From assembly GCA_006226775.1 (NCBI GenBank), contig SBGD01000022.1, positions 1 to 34,277 on the forward strand: a DNA stretch of 34,277 nucleotides. The letters are read 5' to 3'. The DNA comes from Paracoccaceae bacterium. GTDB taxonomy: Bacteria > Pseudomonadota > Alphaproteobacteria > Rhodobacterales > Rhodobacteraceae. The position numbers and the translations under genes were made by a program. Every line of letters starts with the position of its first letter. Positions within the stretch are counted from its first letter, which is position 1. The notes below the pieces were generated by a model. It saw nothing but the letters and a program-made list of their open reading frames with translations. It did not search any database and was not told the DNA's origin. Below, in pieces: positions 22,355 to 30,074 of the stretch.

Positions 22355-23506
22355 ATGCTCCCTCAGAACAACCAGCACCCCGAGGCCTGTTTCGTCGGCC
22401 GCGTCTGGCGGCCCGGCATCGGCCCGGCGCTGGTGACGCTGCGCGGCGATACGGTGGTGGACATCACCAGCCCGACCGCGCCCACCATGCGCGACCTGCT
22501 GGAAATGGACGACCCGGTGGGCCATCTGCGCGGGCTGACCGGGGAAGAGATCGGCACGCTGGGCAACCTGGTGGCCGGCACCCGCGAAGCGGCGGGCGAG
22601 GACGTGATGCACCTTCTGGCGCCGCTCGATCTGCAGGCGATCAAGGCCTCGGGGGTGACCTTCGCCGAATCGATGGTCGAACGGGTGATCGAGGAACAGG
22701 CAGCAGGCGACGCCGACCGCGCGCGCGACATCCGCGCCAAGGTGGGCGAGGTGATCGGCTCCTCCCTCTCGGGCATTGAACCCGGCTCGGACAAGGCGAT
22801 GCAGGTCAAGAAGGTGCTGCTGAAGGAGGGGCTCTGGTCGCAATACCTCGAGGTCGGCATCGGCCCGGACGCCGAGATCTTCACCAAGTCGCAGCCCATG
22901 GCCTCGGTCGGCTGGGGCGCCAGCGTGGGCCTGCACCCGGTGTCGAACTGGAACAACCCCGAGCCCGAGATCGTGCTGGCGGTCAATTCCCGCGGCCAGA
23001 TCCGCGGCGCGACCCTGGGCAATGACGTCAACCTGCGCGATGTCGAGGGCCGCTCGGCGCTGCTTCTGGGCAAGGCCAAGGACAACAATGCCTCCTGCGC
23101 CATCGGCCCCTTCCTGCGGCTCTTCGACGATGGCTACACGCTGGACGATGTGCGCCGCGCCGAACTCACCATGAAGGTCGAGGGCGAGGACGGTTTCGTG
23201 CTCGACGGCGCGTCCTCCATGACCAAGATCAGCCGCGACCCCGCGGACCTGGTGAAACAGGCGATCGGGCGGCATCACCAGTACCCGGACGGCTTCTTTC
23301 TCTTCCTCGGCACCATGTTCGCGCCGATCAAGGACCGTGACGCACCGGGCCAGGGCTTCACCCACCACCTGGGCGACATCGTCACCATTTCCGAGCAATC
23401 ACTCGGCTCTCTGCGCAACACCGTGCGGCTGTCGACCGAGTGCCCGGAATGGACCTTCGGCACCGCCGCGCTGATGCGCAATCTCGCCGGGCGGGGGCTG
23501 CTGTGA
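22355..23506 (+). CDS. Fumarylacetoacetate hydrolase (FAH) family enzyme
   Basis: A 383-residue FAH-superfamily protein. The metal-binding E-x-E appears in WNNPEPEIVL (about 210-217) with the distal Asp in GNDVNLRD, followed by the lysine-containing KAKDN stretch; the last 120 residues complete the beta-roll. The family includes 2-keto-3-deoxy-D-arabinonate dehydratase and 2,4-diketo-3-deoxy-L-rhamnonate hydrolase, both of sugar-acid pathways, and these suit the context better than tyrosine breakdown. The length exceeds the minimal FAH domain by about 100 N-terminal residues, as in sugar-acid members. The start has a GGAGG site. It begins 12 bases after the FAD dehydrogenase and overlaps the kinase gene as TGATG. 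Exact substrate unassigned. Confidence 0.85.
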   Translation: MLPQNNQHPEACFVGRVWRPGIGPALVTLRGDTVVDITSPTAPTMRDLLEMDDPVGHLRGLTGEEIGTLGNLVAGTREAAGEDVMHLLAPLDLQAIKASGVTFAESMVERVIEEQAAGDADRARDIRAKVGEVIGSSLSGIEPGSDKAMQVKKVLLKEGLWSQYLEVGIGPDAEIFTKSQPMASVGWGASVGLHPVSNWNNPEPEIVLAVNSRGQIRGATLGNDVNLRDVEGRSALLLGKAKDNNASCAIGPFLRLFDDGYTLDDVRRAELTMKVEGEDGFVLDGASSMTKISRDPADLVKQAIGRHHQYPDGFFLFLGTMFAPIKDRDAPGQGFTHHLGDIVTISEQSLGSLRNTVRLSTECPEWTFGTAALMRNLAGRGLL

Positions 23507-24423
23507 TGCCCGGTTTCCTCGCCCTTGGCGAATGCATGGTCGAGATCGCGCCGGCGGGCGACGGCCTCAGCCGTGTCGGCTTTGCCGGCGACACCTTCAA
23601 CACCGCCTGGTACGCCCGGCGGCTTTTGCCCGAGGCCTGGACCGTCTCCTACGGATCCTGCATCGGCAGCGATGCGATCTCGGACGAGATGGCGCAGTAC
23701 ATGGCCGGCCAGGGCGTCGACACCGCGACCCTGCGCAGGCTCGAGGACCGTACCGTCGGGCTCTACATGATCTCGCTACAGGACGGCGAACGCAGCTTTT
23801 CCTACTGGCGCGGGCAATCCGCGGCGCGGGCGCTGGCGGAAGACCCGGACTGGCTGCGCGGCATCACCCGGGGCCGCGACATCCTGCATTTCTCCGGCAT
23901 CACCCTGGCGATCCTGCCGCCCGAGCAACGCCAGACCTTCTGCGAGATCCTCGCCGAGGCCCGCGCGGCGGGTGCCCAGGTGGCCTTCGACACCAACCTG
24001 CGGCCCCGGCTCTGGGGCAGCGAGGACGCGATGCGCGACGGGTTGACGCTGGGCGCCTCGGTGGCCGACGTGGTGCTGCCGTCGTTTGACGAGGAAACCG
24101 CGCTCTTCGGCGATGCCACGCCCGAGGACACCATAAAACGTTACCGCAAGGGCGGCGCGAAGCTGATCGCGGTCAAGGACGGCGGCGGGCCCTTGACGGT
24201 CTGGAGCGAGGCCAGCGGCGTCACCACGCACCAGCCGCAAAAGGTGACGCCGGTCGATACCACCGCGGCGGGCGACAGCTTTGCCGCCGGGCTGCTGGCC
24301 TCGCTGGCCACCGGCCACACGCTGGAGCAATCGGCCGACCGCGCCATGCGGTTGGCGGCAGAGGTCATCCAGGCGCGCGGCGCGCTGGTGCCGCAAATTT
24401 TCGACAAGGGAGGCTTTTCATGA
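23506..24423 (+). CDS. kdgK: PfkB-family sugar kinase, 2-keto-3-deoxygluconate kinase-like
   Basis: A 305-residue ribokinase-type kinase. The substrate-side GDTFNTAWYARR near the start and the C-terminal DTTAAGDSFAAG motif, with catalytic base D257, are typical. The FDTNLRPRLW stretch is shared by KDG kinases, which phosphorylate 2-keto-3-deoxy-D-gluconate for cleavage by KDPG aldolase. That would link gluconate or hexuronate breakdown to the Entner-Doudoroff route. Start 23506 overlaps the FAH stop as TGATG; an upstream in-frame ATG at 23440 lies inside FAH and is less likely. It ends in an ATGA overlap with denD. No KDPG aldolase gene is in the window. Confidence 0.85.
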   Translation: MPGFLALGECMVEIAPAGDGLSRVGFAGDTFNTAWYARRLLPEAWTVSYGSCIGSDAISDEMAQYMAGQGVDTATLRRLEDRTVGLYMISLQDGERSFSYWRGQSAARALAEDPDWLRGITRGRDILHFSGITLAILPPEQRQTFCEILAEARAAGAQVAFDTNLRPRLWGSEDAMRDGLTLGASVADVVLPSFDEETALFGDATPEDTIKRYRKGGAKLIAVKDGGGPLTVWSEASGVTTHQPQKVTPVDTTAAGDSFAAGLLASLATGHTLEQSADRAMRLAAEVIQARGALVPQIFDKGGFS

Positions 24424-25385
24424 ACGTGCTCATCATTGGCGGCGGCGGTGTCGTCGGCCAGAAACTGGCCGCGGCGCTGGCCGCGCGCGGCACCCTGCGA
24501 GGGCAGGAGATCGCGAAGATCACACTGGCCGATATCGTCGATCCGGCGCCGGTCGACGGCCCGATGCAGATCGAGACGACCCGCTGCAACATCACCGACC
24601 CCGACTCCATCGCCGCCTGCCTGACGGCGGAAACGGATGTGGTCTACCTCCTCGCTGCCGTGGTCTCGGCCCATGCGGAGGAAGAGTTCGACGACGGCAT
24701 GAACATCAACCTCTTCGGCGCGCTCAACGTCTTTCAGCGCTGCCGCGAATTGGGCACCAAGCCGGTGGTGGTCTTCACCTCCTCGATCGCGGTCTACGGC
24801 GGCGAGGTGCCCGACCCGATCACCGACCATACCTTCCTCAACCCGCAAACCTCCTACGGCGCGCAAAAGGCCATGGGTGAGCTTTTGCTCACGGATTTTT
24901 CGCGCAAGGGATTCCTCGATGGGCGCGGCTTCCGCCTGCCGACGATTTCGGTCCGTCCGGGCAAGCCGAACCGCGCGGCGTCCTCCTTCATGTCCTCGAT
25001 CCTGCGCGAGCCGCTGAACGGCCAGGAGGCGGTCTGCCCGGTGGACGAGGACTTCCCGCATTACTACCTCAGCCCGCGCAAATGCGTCGAGAACCTGATC
25101 CGCGGCGCCGAGATCGCCGAAGAGGACCTGGGCCAGAACCGCGCGATGATGATGCCGGGCCGGATGTGGACCATCCGCCAGCTGATCGACGCGATGACCG
25201 CGGTGGCAGGGCCGGAGCCCGCCAAGCTGATCCGCTGGGAGGGGCAGCCGGAGATTCAGGCCATCGTCAAGGGCTGGCGCTTCGACCTGCGGCCAGAGAA
25301 ATCCGTGAAGCTGGGCCTTCAGGCGGACGAGAGCTTCGAGGACAATATCCGCTATTACCTCGAGGACGACAAACCGGCGGGCTGA
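24420..25385 (+). CDS. denD: D-erythronate dehydrogenase
   Basis: A 321-residue extended SDR (NAD-dependent epimerase/dehydratase fold). The N-terminal motif is GGGGVVGQ, the active site has TSSIAVYG and Y146-x-x-x-K150 (TSYGAQK), and the overall sequence, including the ISVRPGKPN stretch, fits D-erythronate dehydrogenases. The enzyme oxidises D-erythronate at C2 to 2-oxo-tetronate with NAD. The partners that finish the pathway, OtnI, OtnK and OtnC, are in the convergent operon immediately downstream, which strongly supports the call. It is the last gene of the plus operon, overlapping the kinase by ATGA. A palindromic repeat in the 113-base convergent spacer follows its stop. Confidence 0.88.
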   Translation: MNVLIIGGGGVVGQKLAAALAARGTLRGQEIAKITLADIVDPAPVDGPMQIETTRCNITDPDSIAACLTAETDVVYLLAAVVSAHAEEEFDDGMNINLFGALNVFQRCRELGTKPVVVFTSSIAVYGGEVPDPITDHTFLNPQTSYGAQKAMGELLLTDFSRKGFLDGRGFRLPTISVRPGKPNRAASSFMSSILREPLNGQEAVCPVDEDFPHYYLSPRKCVENLIRGAEIAEEDLGQNRAMMMPGRMWTIRQLIDAMTAVAGPEPAKLIRWEGQPEIQAIVKGWRFDLRPEKSVKLGLQADESFEDNIRYYLEDDKPAG

Positions 25386-25410
25386 CGCTGCAGGGCGCGT
25401 TTGCCCCCCG

Positions 25411-25438
25411 CGCGTGAACAGCGGCGAAGCCGCCGCGC
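25411..25438 (+). repeat. Dispersed palindromic repeat, copy 1 (AACAGCGGC type)
   Basis: A 28-base segment containing AACAGCGGC-GAA-GCCGCCGCGC, with GCGGC pairing GCCGC around a GAA loop. A copy on the opposite strand at 31757-31784 matches at 26 of 28 positions. This one fills the spacer between the convergent denD and GhrB-like genes and may terminate both transcripts; no T-run follows. Confidence 0.65.
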
Positions 25439-25498
25439 GTCATGCCGACGCGCGGCTCCATGCCTGACCCGACCGACCGGCAGCAATGCCCCCGCACG

Positions 25499-26434
25499 TC
25501 AGTTCACCGGCGTCTTCAGCGCCTCGCCCGCCAGGTGCGCCTTGATATTGTCGCGCTGCAATTGCGCCATGGCGGCGCGGGTCTCCACCGTGCCCGAGCC
25601 CTGGTGCGGCTGGATCACCACGTTGTCGAGCGCATAGAAGCGCTGGTCGATATCGGGCTCGTTCAGAAACACGTCCAGCCCGGCGCCGGCCAGCTTCCCG
25701 CTTTCCAGCGCGTCGAGCAGCGCGCCCTCGTCCACCGTCGTCCCGCGCGAGATGTTGATGATGACGCCGCGCGGCCCCAGCGCTTCGATCACCTCTTTCG
25801 AGACGTAGTTCTCGGTCGCCTTGCCGCCCACCAGCGCGACGAAGAGGAAATCCACCGCTTTCGCCAGCGCCACCGGATCGGCGTGATAGGTCCAGCCCGG
25901 GGTCTCTTTCTCGGAACGCGCGTGGTAGTGGATCTCGGTCTTGAAGGCCGCCAGCCGGTCGGCAATGTCGCGCCCGATACGGCCGAGGCCCACGATGCCC
26001 ACCTTCGAGCCGCTCAGCTTGCGGGTCAGCCGATAGGGCTTTTCCACCCATTTCCCCGAACGCGCCCAGGCCGAGGCCTGCTCCATCTCGCGCCCCTGCA
26101 TCAGCCACATGGCAACGGCCAGATCGGCCACGTCGTCGTTCAGCACATCCGGCGTATTGGTCACCTTCACGCCGCGCGCATCCGCCGCCGCCACGTCGAT
26201 GGCGTCATAGCCGACGCCGTAATTCGCCACCACGCCCAGCGCCGGAAGCTGGTCCATCGCCTCGGCGCCAAAGGCATGATACCCCTTGTAGGCCACCGCG
26301 ACGATCCCGGCGCGCTCGGCCTCGGACAACCCGGCAATCTCGCCCGGAACGGCGACATAGAGACAGCCCAACTGCTCCTGGTGCGCCGCCAGTTCGCTTT
26401 CGGAATAGGGCCCGATGGCCAGTACCTTGCTCAC
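25499..26434 (-). CDS. D-2-hydroxyacid dehydrogenase, GhrB-like
   Basis: A 311-residue NAD(P)-dependent dehydrogenase of the D-2-hydroxyacid (glyoxylate/hydroxypyruvate reductase) family. The Rossmann motif is GIVGLGRIGRD at about 145-155; the catalytic Arg is in NISRGTT, the Glu in DVFLNEP and the His in IQPHQGSG. The His is followed by Gln where many members have an H-x-G-S form, still within family range. The start is GTG at 26434, three bases after the otnI stop, with GGAAGGAAG just upstream inside the end of otnI. It is last in the ltnD-otnK-otnC-otnI operon. It may reduce a keto acid side product of tetronate use, or convert 2-oxo-tetronate; the substrate is not readable. Confidence 0.87.
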   Translation of the reverse strand: MSKVLAIGPYSESELAAHQEQLGCLYVAVPGEIAGLSEAERAGIVAVAYKGYHAFGAEAMDQLPALGVVANYGVGYDAIDVAAADARGVKVTNTPDVLNDDVADLAVAMWLMQGREMEQASAWARSGKWVEKPYRLTRKLSGSKVGIVGLGRIGRDIADRLAAFKTEIHYHARSEKETPGWTYHADPVALAKAVDFLFVALVGGKATENYVSKEVIEALGPRGVIINISRGTTVDEGALLDALESGKLAGAGLDVFLNEPDIDQRFYALDNVVIQPHQGSGTVETRAAMAQLQRDNIKAHLAGEALKTPVN

Positions 26435-26436
26435 AT

Positions 26437-27213
26437 TCACTTCCTTCCGTTCAGGGCAGCGCGAAACGCCGCCAGCCATGAGATCCCGTCGCTCACCTTG
26501 CCCGAGCGCGGCTTGTACTCGGCGCCCACCGGCGCGGTCCAGCCCAGCGCCGCAAGCTCGCGCAGGAGGTTGAGGTAATGCACCTCGCCGGCCTCGGGCT
26601 CGCCCCGGTCGGGCACGGCGGCGATCTGGACATGGCCGATCACCTCGCGGTGCGCGCGCAGCCGGGTCACGAGGTCGCCCTGCATGATCTGGGTGTGGTA
26701 GCAGTCGAACATCAGCCGCAGGTTATCCGCCTCGAGCCCGCCGATGATCTCGGCGCCATGCTCGACCGTGTAGAGGTGATAGCCCGGCGCGTCGCGGTGG
26801 TTGATCGGCTCGATCAGCACGGTCAGCCCCTCGGTGCCCGCGGCGTCGCAGGCATGGCGCAGGTTCTCGCGGTAGACCCGTTCCGCCGCCGTGCCGCCGC
26901 CGCTCTTGCCGGCCATGACATGCACCGCCCCGGCGCCGATCCTGGCGGCATAGGCCACCGCCTCGTCGATCGCGGCGCGCGCCTCGGTCTCCTGGCCGGG
27001 CATGGCGAGATAACCGAAGCTCTCGCCCGGCCGGGTGTTCAGCCCCAGCATCGGCAACCCGGTCTCGTCCATGGCGGCCTTGATCTCGCCGGGATCGACC
27101 TCATAGGGGAAATGGCATTCCACCGCGTCGAAACCATCGGCCTTGGCGGCGCGAATGCGCTCGGGCAACGGCAGATCGGTATACAGAAAGCCGATATTGG
27201 CAGAAAACCGCAT
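26437..27213 (-). CDS. otnI: 2-oxo-tetronate isomerase
   Basis: A 258-residue TIM-barrel isomerase of the hydroxypyruvate isomerase family. Metal-site residues are visible in the expected order: Glu of LIEPINHRDAPGYHL, Asp/His of FDCYHTQI and Glu of GAEYKPR. The length equals that usual for OtnI. It interconverts 2-oxo- and 3-oxo-tetronate, feeding the kinase. The choice of OtnI over a plain hydroxypyruvate isomerase rests on the neighbours otnC, otnK, ltnD and denD. The start at 27213 is the ATG in a TGATG overlap with the otnC stop; a GTG at 27222 in the same frame is unlikely. Confidence 0.9.
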   Translation of the reverse strand: MRFSANIGFLYTDLPLPERIRAAKADGFDAVECHFPYEVDPGEIKAAMDETGLPMLGLNTRPGESFGYLAMPGQETEARAAIDEAVAYAARIGAGAVHVMAGKSGGGTAAERVYRENLRHACDAAGTEGLTVLIEPINHRDAPGYHLYTVEHGAEIIGGLEADNLRLMFDCYHTQIMQGDLVTRLRAHREVIGHVQIAAVPDRGEPEAGEVHYLNLLRELAALGWTAPVGAEYKPRSGKVSDGISWLAAFRAALNGRK

Positions 27214-27857
27214 CAGTCCCACTCCACGTCAAATTTGCGCACCACCTGGCCCACCTGCGCCTCGGTCAGCACCCGCGCGGGCACCCCGCGCAGCAGCATT
27301 GCCAGCTTCGCCGTCTCTTCCAATTCTTCCATCGCATGGACCGCGGCTTCAAGGTCTTTCGCCGCCACCACCGGTCCGTGATTGGCCAGCATCACCGCGC
27401 TGCGCCGCCCCGCAAGGCCGCGCACCGCGTCGCCCATCGCCGGGTCGCCGGGCACGAAGAAGGGCAGCAGCTTGACCTTGCCCAGCCGCATGATCGCATA
27501 GGGCGTCAGCGGCGGCAGGAAGTTGTCCGCGTCCGCGTCGGGCATCATCGACAGGGCCACCGAATGGGTCGAATGGATATGCACCACCGCGCCCGCCTGG
27601 GCCCGGGTGTCGTAGAACGCCGAATGCAGGGGCATTTCCTTGGTCGGCCTGTCGCCCGAGACATGCGCCCCCTGCGCATCGAACCGCGAAAGGCGGCCCG
27701 GATCGAGCGCGCCGAAGCTGGCGCCGGTGGGGGTGACCAGCAGCCCGCCATCCGCGCACCTCGCCGAGATATTGCCGGTCGCCCCGCCGGTCAGCCCGCG
27801 CTGGAACAGCGAGGCCGCCTGGGCGCAGATCGCCTCGCGCAGCTTCGCCTCGCTCAT
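27213..27857 (-). CDS. otnC: 3-oxo-tetronate 4-phosphate decarboxylase
   Basis: A 214-residue class II aldolase/adducin-fold enzyme. The metal ligands H93 and H95 (VHIHS) and H160 (ANHGP), the catalytic E74 (KEMPLH) and the phosphate-binding GATGNIS loop (26-31) are all present. In this context the enzyme decarboxylates 3-oxo-tetronate 4-phosphate to dihydroxyacetone phosphate and CO2. Without the neighbours it could equally be called an L-fuculose-phosphate aldolase relative. The start at 27857 overlaps the otnK stop by ATGA, and its stop overlaps the otnI start as TGATG, so the genes are translationally coupled. Confidence 0.92.
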   Translation of the reverse strand: MSEAKLREAICAQAASLFQRGLTGGATGNISARCADGGLLVTPTGASFGALDPGRLSRFDAQGAHVSGDRPTKEMPLHSAFYDTRAQAGAVVHIHSTHSVALSMMPDADADNFLPPLTPYAIMRLGKVKLLPFFVPGDPAMGDAVRGLAGRRSAVMLANHGPVVAAKDLEAAVHAMEELEETAKLAMLLRGVPARVLTEAQVGQVVRKFDVEWD

Positions 27858-29110
27858 CCGCCCTGCTCCATCTGCCGGGCGGCCTTGGCAAAGAAATCCC
27901 GGGCCCCGAAGTTGCCGGATTTCAGCGCCAGCACAAGCGTCTCGGACGGGCGCACCACCGGCACGCCGGGGTCGATCTCGGGCCCGATGCGGAAACTCTC
28001 CGGCGCCAGCGCCTCGACCACCGCGCCCGAGGTCTCGCCCCCCGCGACGATCAGCCGCGTCACCCCGCGCGCCACCAGCGCCTGCGCCAGAGCGGCCATC
28101 AGCCCTTCCAGCTTGTCGGCCACCGCCGCGCGGCCATAGGTCTCCTGCGCCGCGCGCACCACCTCGGGCGTGGCCGAGGAATAGACCAGCGGAATGCCCC
28201 CGGCCTGCTCGGCCATCACCCAGTCGGCCAGCCCTTCGGCGGTGACCTCGCCCGCCATGGCGGATTCCGCCGTGATCTCGCGCGCCGGGTTGTCCTGGGC
28301 GTGCAGCGCGATCTGGTCGCGCGTTGCATTGGAGCACGACCCCGAGAGCACCGCCACCGGCCCCGCCTGGCCCTGCCAGTCCGCGGCAGTGCCCGCCAGA
28401 AGCCCGGCATCGGCGAAATTCCCCGGCAGGCCCATGGCAATCCCCGACCCGCCGGTCAGCAGCGGCAGGTCCTTCGCCGCACGGCCCAGCGCCAGGAGGT
28501 CGCCGTCGTGAATCGCATCCGCCACGATCAATCGGTGGCCCTTGTCGGTCTCTTCGGTCAACCTTGCGGCAATCGCTTCCGGCCCCGCGGCCACCACCTG
28601 CGCCGGGACGTGCCCGACGCTGCCGGTGCATTGCAGCGCCAGCCAGCGGCGCAGGTCAGGGTCGGTCATCGGGGTCAGCGGGTGGTTTTCCATGCCGCTT
28701 TCATTCAGCAGCCGGTCGCCGACGAACAGATGCCCCATGTAGACCGAGCGTCCCGTCGCCGGAAACGCCGGACAGACGATCACCCGCGACGCGCCCAGCG
28801 CATCGGCCAGCGCCTCGGCCACCGGGCCGATATTGCCCTCGGGCGTCGAATCGAAGGTCGAGCAATACTTGAACAGGAACTGCCGACAGCCCTGGGCCTG
28901 CAACCACTCCAGCGCCGCCAGCGATTGTGCCACCGCCTCGGTCACCGGGATCGAGCGGGATTTCAACGCCACCACCCCGGCCTCGACATCCCCCGCGGCA
29001 TCGCCCGAGGGCACGCCCACGTATTGCACCGTGCGCATCCCCTGTTTGACCAGCGTATTGCCCAGGTCCGACGACCCGGTGAAATCGTCGCCGATACAGC
29101 CCAGCAGCAT
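27854..29110 (-). CDS. otnK: 3-oxo-tetronate 4-kinase (DUF1537 kinase)
   Basis: A 418-residue four-carbon acid sugar kinase. The N-terminal family motif GDDFTGSSD (7-15) holds the substrate site, and the C-terminal AGGETSGAV stretch belongs to the nucleotide-binding domain. It phosphorylates 3-oxo-tetronate at O4 with ATP. The family was once known as DUF1537 and was assigned to acid-sugar kinases. Direct adjacency to otnC and otnI supports this specificity over the related D-threonate or erythronate kinases. The start at 29110 is the ATG in a TGATG overlap with ltnD; the GTG one codon earlier is less likely. Confidence 0.93.
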   Translation of the reverse strand: MLLGCIGDDFTGSSDLGNTLVKQGMRTVQYVGVPSGDAAGDVEAGVVALKSRSIPVTEAVAQSLAALEWLQAQGCRQFLFKYCSTFDSTPEGNIGPVAEALADALGASRVIVCPAFPATGRSVYMGHLFVGDRLLNESGMENHPLTPMTDPDLRRWLALQCTGSVGHVPAQVVAAGPEAIAARLTEETDKGHRLIVADAIHDGDLLALGRAAKDLPLLTGGSGIAMGLPGNFADAGLLAGTAADWQGQAGPVAVLSGSCSNATRDQIALHAQDNPAREITAESAMAGEVTAEGLADWVMAEQAGGIPLVYSSATPEVVRAAQETYGRAAVADKLEGLMAALAQALVARGVTRLIVAGGETSGAVVEALAPESFRIGPEIDPGVPVVRPSETLVLALKSGNFGARDFFAKAARQMEQGG

Positions 29111-30000
29111 CACACGTCCCCCGGCAGCTTTACCCCGCAGGCGCGGGCATAGACCCGGGTGACCGCGGCGTCGTCAATCGCCCCGTCCCCGGCTTCGGAG
29201 GCCTTGCGGTATTGCCGCAGCGCCACCTCGGTCAGCGGCACCGGCACATTGCCGGTCGCCGCGATGTCGCAGACAATGCCCAGGTCCTTGGGCCAGATGT
29301 CGACCATCGAGCGCGGCGCATAGTCGTTCTCGACCACATGCGGCGCGCGATTCTGGAACATCCAGGAATTGCCCGCCGAATTGGTGATGATCTCGGTGAC
29401 CTTGCCCAGGTCGAGCCCCTGGCTTGCGGCGAAATTCAGCGCCTCGCCCATGGCGGTCAGGTGAACGCCGGCCAGAAGCTGGTTCACCGCCTTCATGGCA
29501 CTGCCCGCGCCCGCCGTGTCGCCCAGGCGGTAGACCACCTTCGACATCGCCTCGAGCGCGGGCATCGCCACGTCGAAAGCCGCGGCACTGCCCGAGGCCA
29601 TGATCGACAGGGTGCCGGTCTCGGCCCCCACCGCCCCGCCGCTGATCGGCGCGTCGAGATAGTGCAGCCCCGCGGCCTCGGCCTTATCGGCCATCTGCCG
29701 CGCGAACTCCGGCGGCACCGTGGCGCAGGAGACGAAGACCGCGCCCGGACCCATCTGCGGCGCGCAATCGCTCAGCACCGCCTCGGTCTGCGCCGCGTTC
29801 AGCACCACGCTGACCACCACCCGGCTGGCCGCCAGCGCCTCGGCCAGGGGCGCGCGTCTGCCGCCCGCGGCCTCGAAGGCCGCAAGCCTGTCCTCGCTGA
29901 TATCCTGTCCGTAAACCTCGAACCCGGCGCCCACCAGAATGCGCGCCATGCCCATGCCCATCGAGCCAAGCCCGATGACCGTAATCGCAGATTGCGGCAT
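29110..30000 (-). CDS. ltnD: L-threonate dehydrogenase
   Basis: A 296-residue NAD-dependent beta-hydroxyacid dehydrogenase: Rossmann motif VIGLGSMGMGMA, substrate loop DAPISGGAVGAETGTL, catalytic lysine in GAGSAMKAVNQ and the cofactor-side WPKDLGI. The order ltnD-otnK-otnC-otnI matches tetronate clusters, so the enzyme most likely oxidises L-threonate at C2 to 2-oxo-tetronate. It is first in the minus operon. The ribosome site GGGGG lies just upstream, and the 17-base operator sits 11-27 bases before the start codon, with TTGACA at 30053-30058 further upstream, so a bound repressor would block transcription start directly. Confidence 0.92.
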   Translation of the reverse strand: MPQSAITVIGLGSMGMGMARILVGAGFEVYGQDISEDRLAAFEAAGGRRAPLAEALAASRVVVSVVLNAAQTEAVLSDCAPQMGPGAVFVSCATVPPEFARQMADKAEAAGLHYLDAPISGGAVGAETGTLSIMASGSAAAFDVAMPALEAMSKVVYRLGDTAGAGSAMKAVNQLLAGVHLTAMGEALNFAASQGLDLGKVTEIITNSAGNSWMFQNRAPHVVENDYAPRSMVDIWPKDLGIVCDIAATGNVPVPLTEVALRQYRKASEAGDGAIDDAAVTRVYARACGVKLPGDV

Positions 30001-30010
30001 GTTTCCCCCG

Positions 30011-30027
30011 AAAATGGTATACCAAAA
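30011..30027. promoter_or_regulatory. Operator AAAATGGTATACCAAAA, copy 2
   Basis: Identical over 17 bases to the site at 18342, with the palindrome TGGTATACCA at 30015-30024. It lies immediately upstream of ltnD and 28 bases downstream of a minus-strand TTGACA. Two exact copies at the outer promoters of the catabolic island suggest a shared repressor, probably an FCD-type GntR protein encoded outside the window. Confidence 0.82.
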
Positions 30028-30052
30028 TAAGGATGGCGATTTGCCGCGGCCC

Positions 30053-30058
30053 TGTCAA
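30053..30058 (-). promoter_or_regulatory. TTGACA -35 box for the ltnD operon
   Basis: The plus strand reads TGTCAA, giving a perfect TTGACA on the minus strand, 28 bases before the operator palindrome. A 17-18 base spacer puts the -10 at a weak CATCCT/ATCCTT. The spacing copies that at 18311-18346 within one base, which supports both boxes. Confidence 0.5.
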
Positions 30059-30074
30059 CCGCCGCCCTCGGCGC

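Noticed and set aside
20765-23398. An 877-codon open frame on the minus strand opposite the FAD dehydrogenase and FAH genes
   Set aside because: Same artefact: His/Gly/Arg-rich, no domain, while the plus strand carries clear enzyme motifs throughout.
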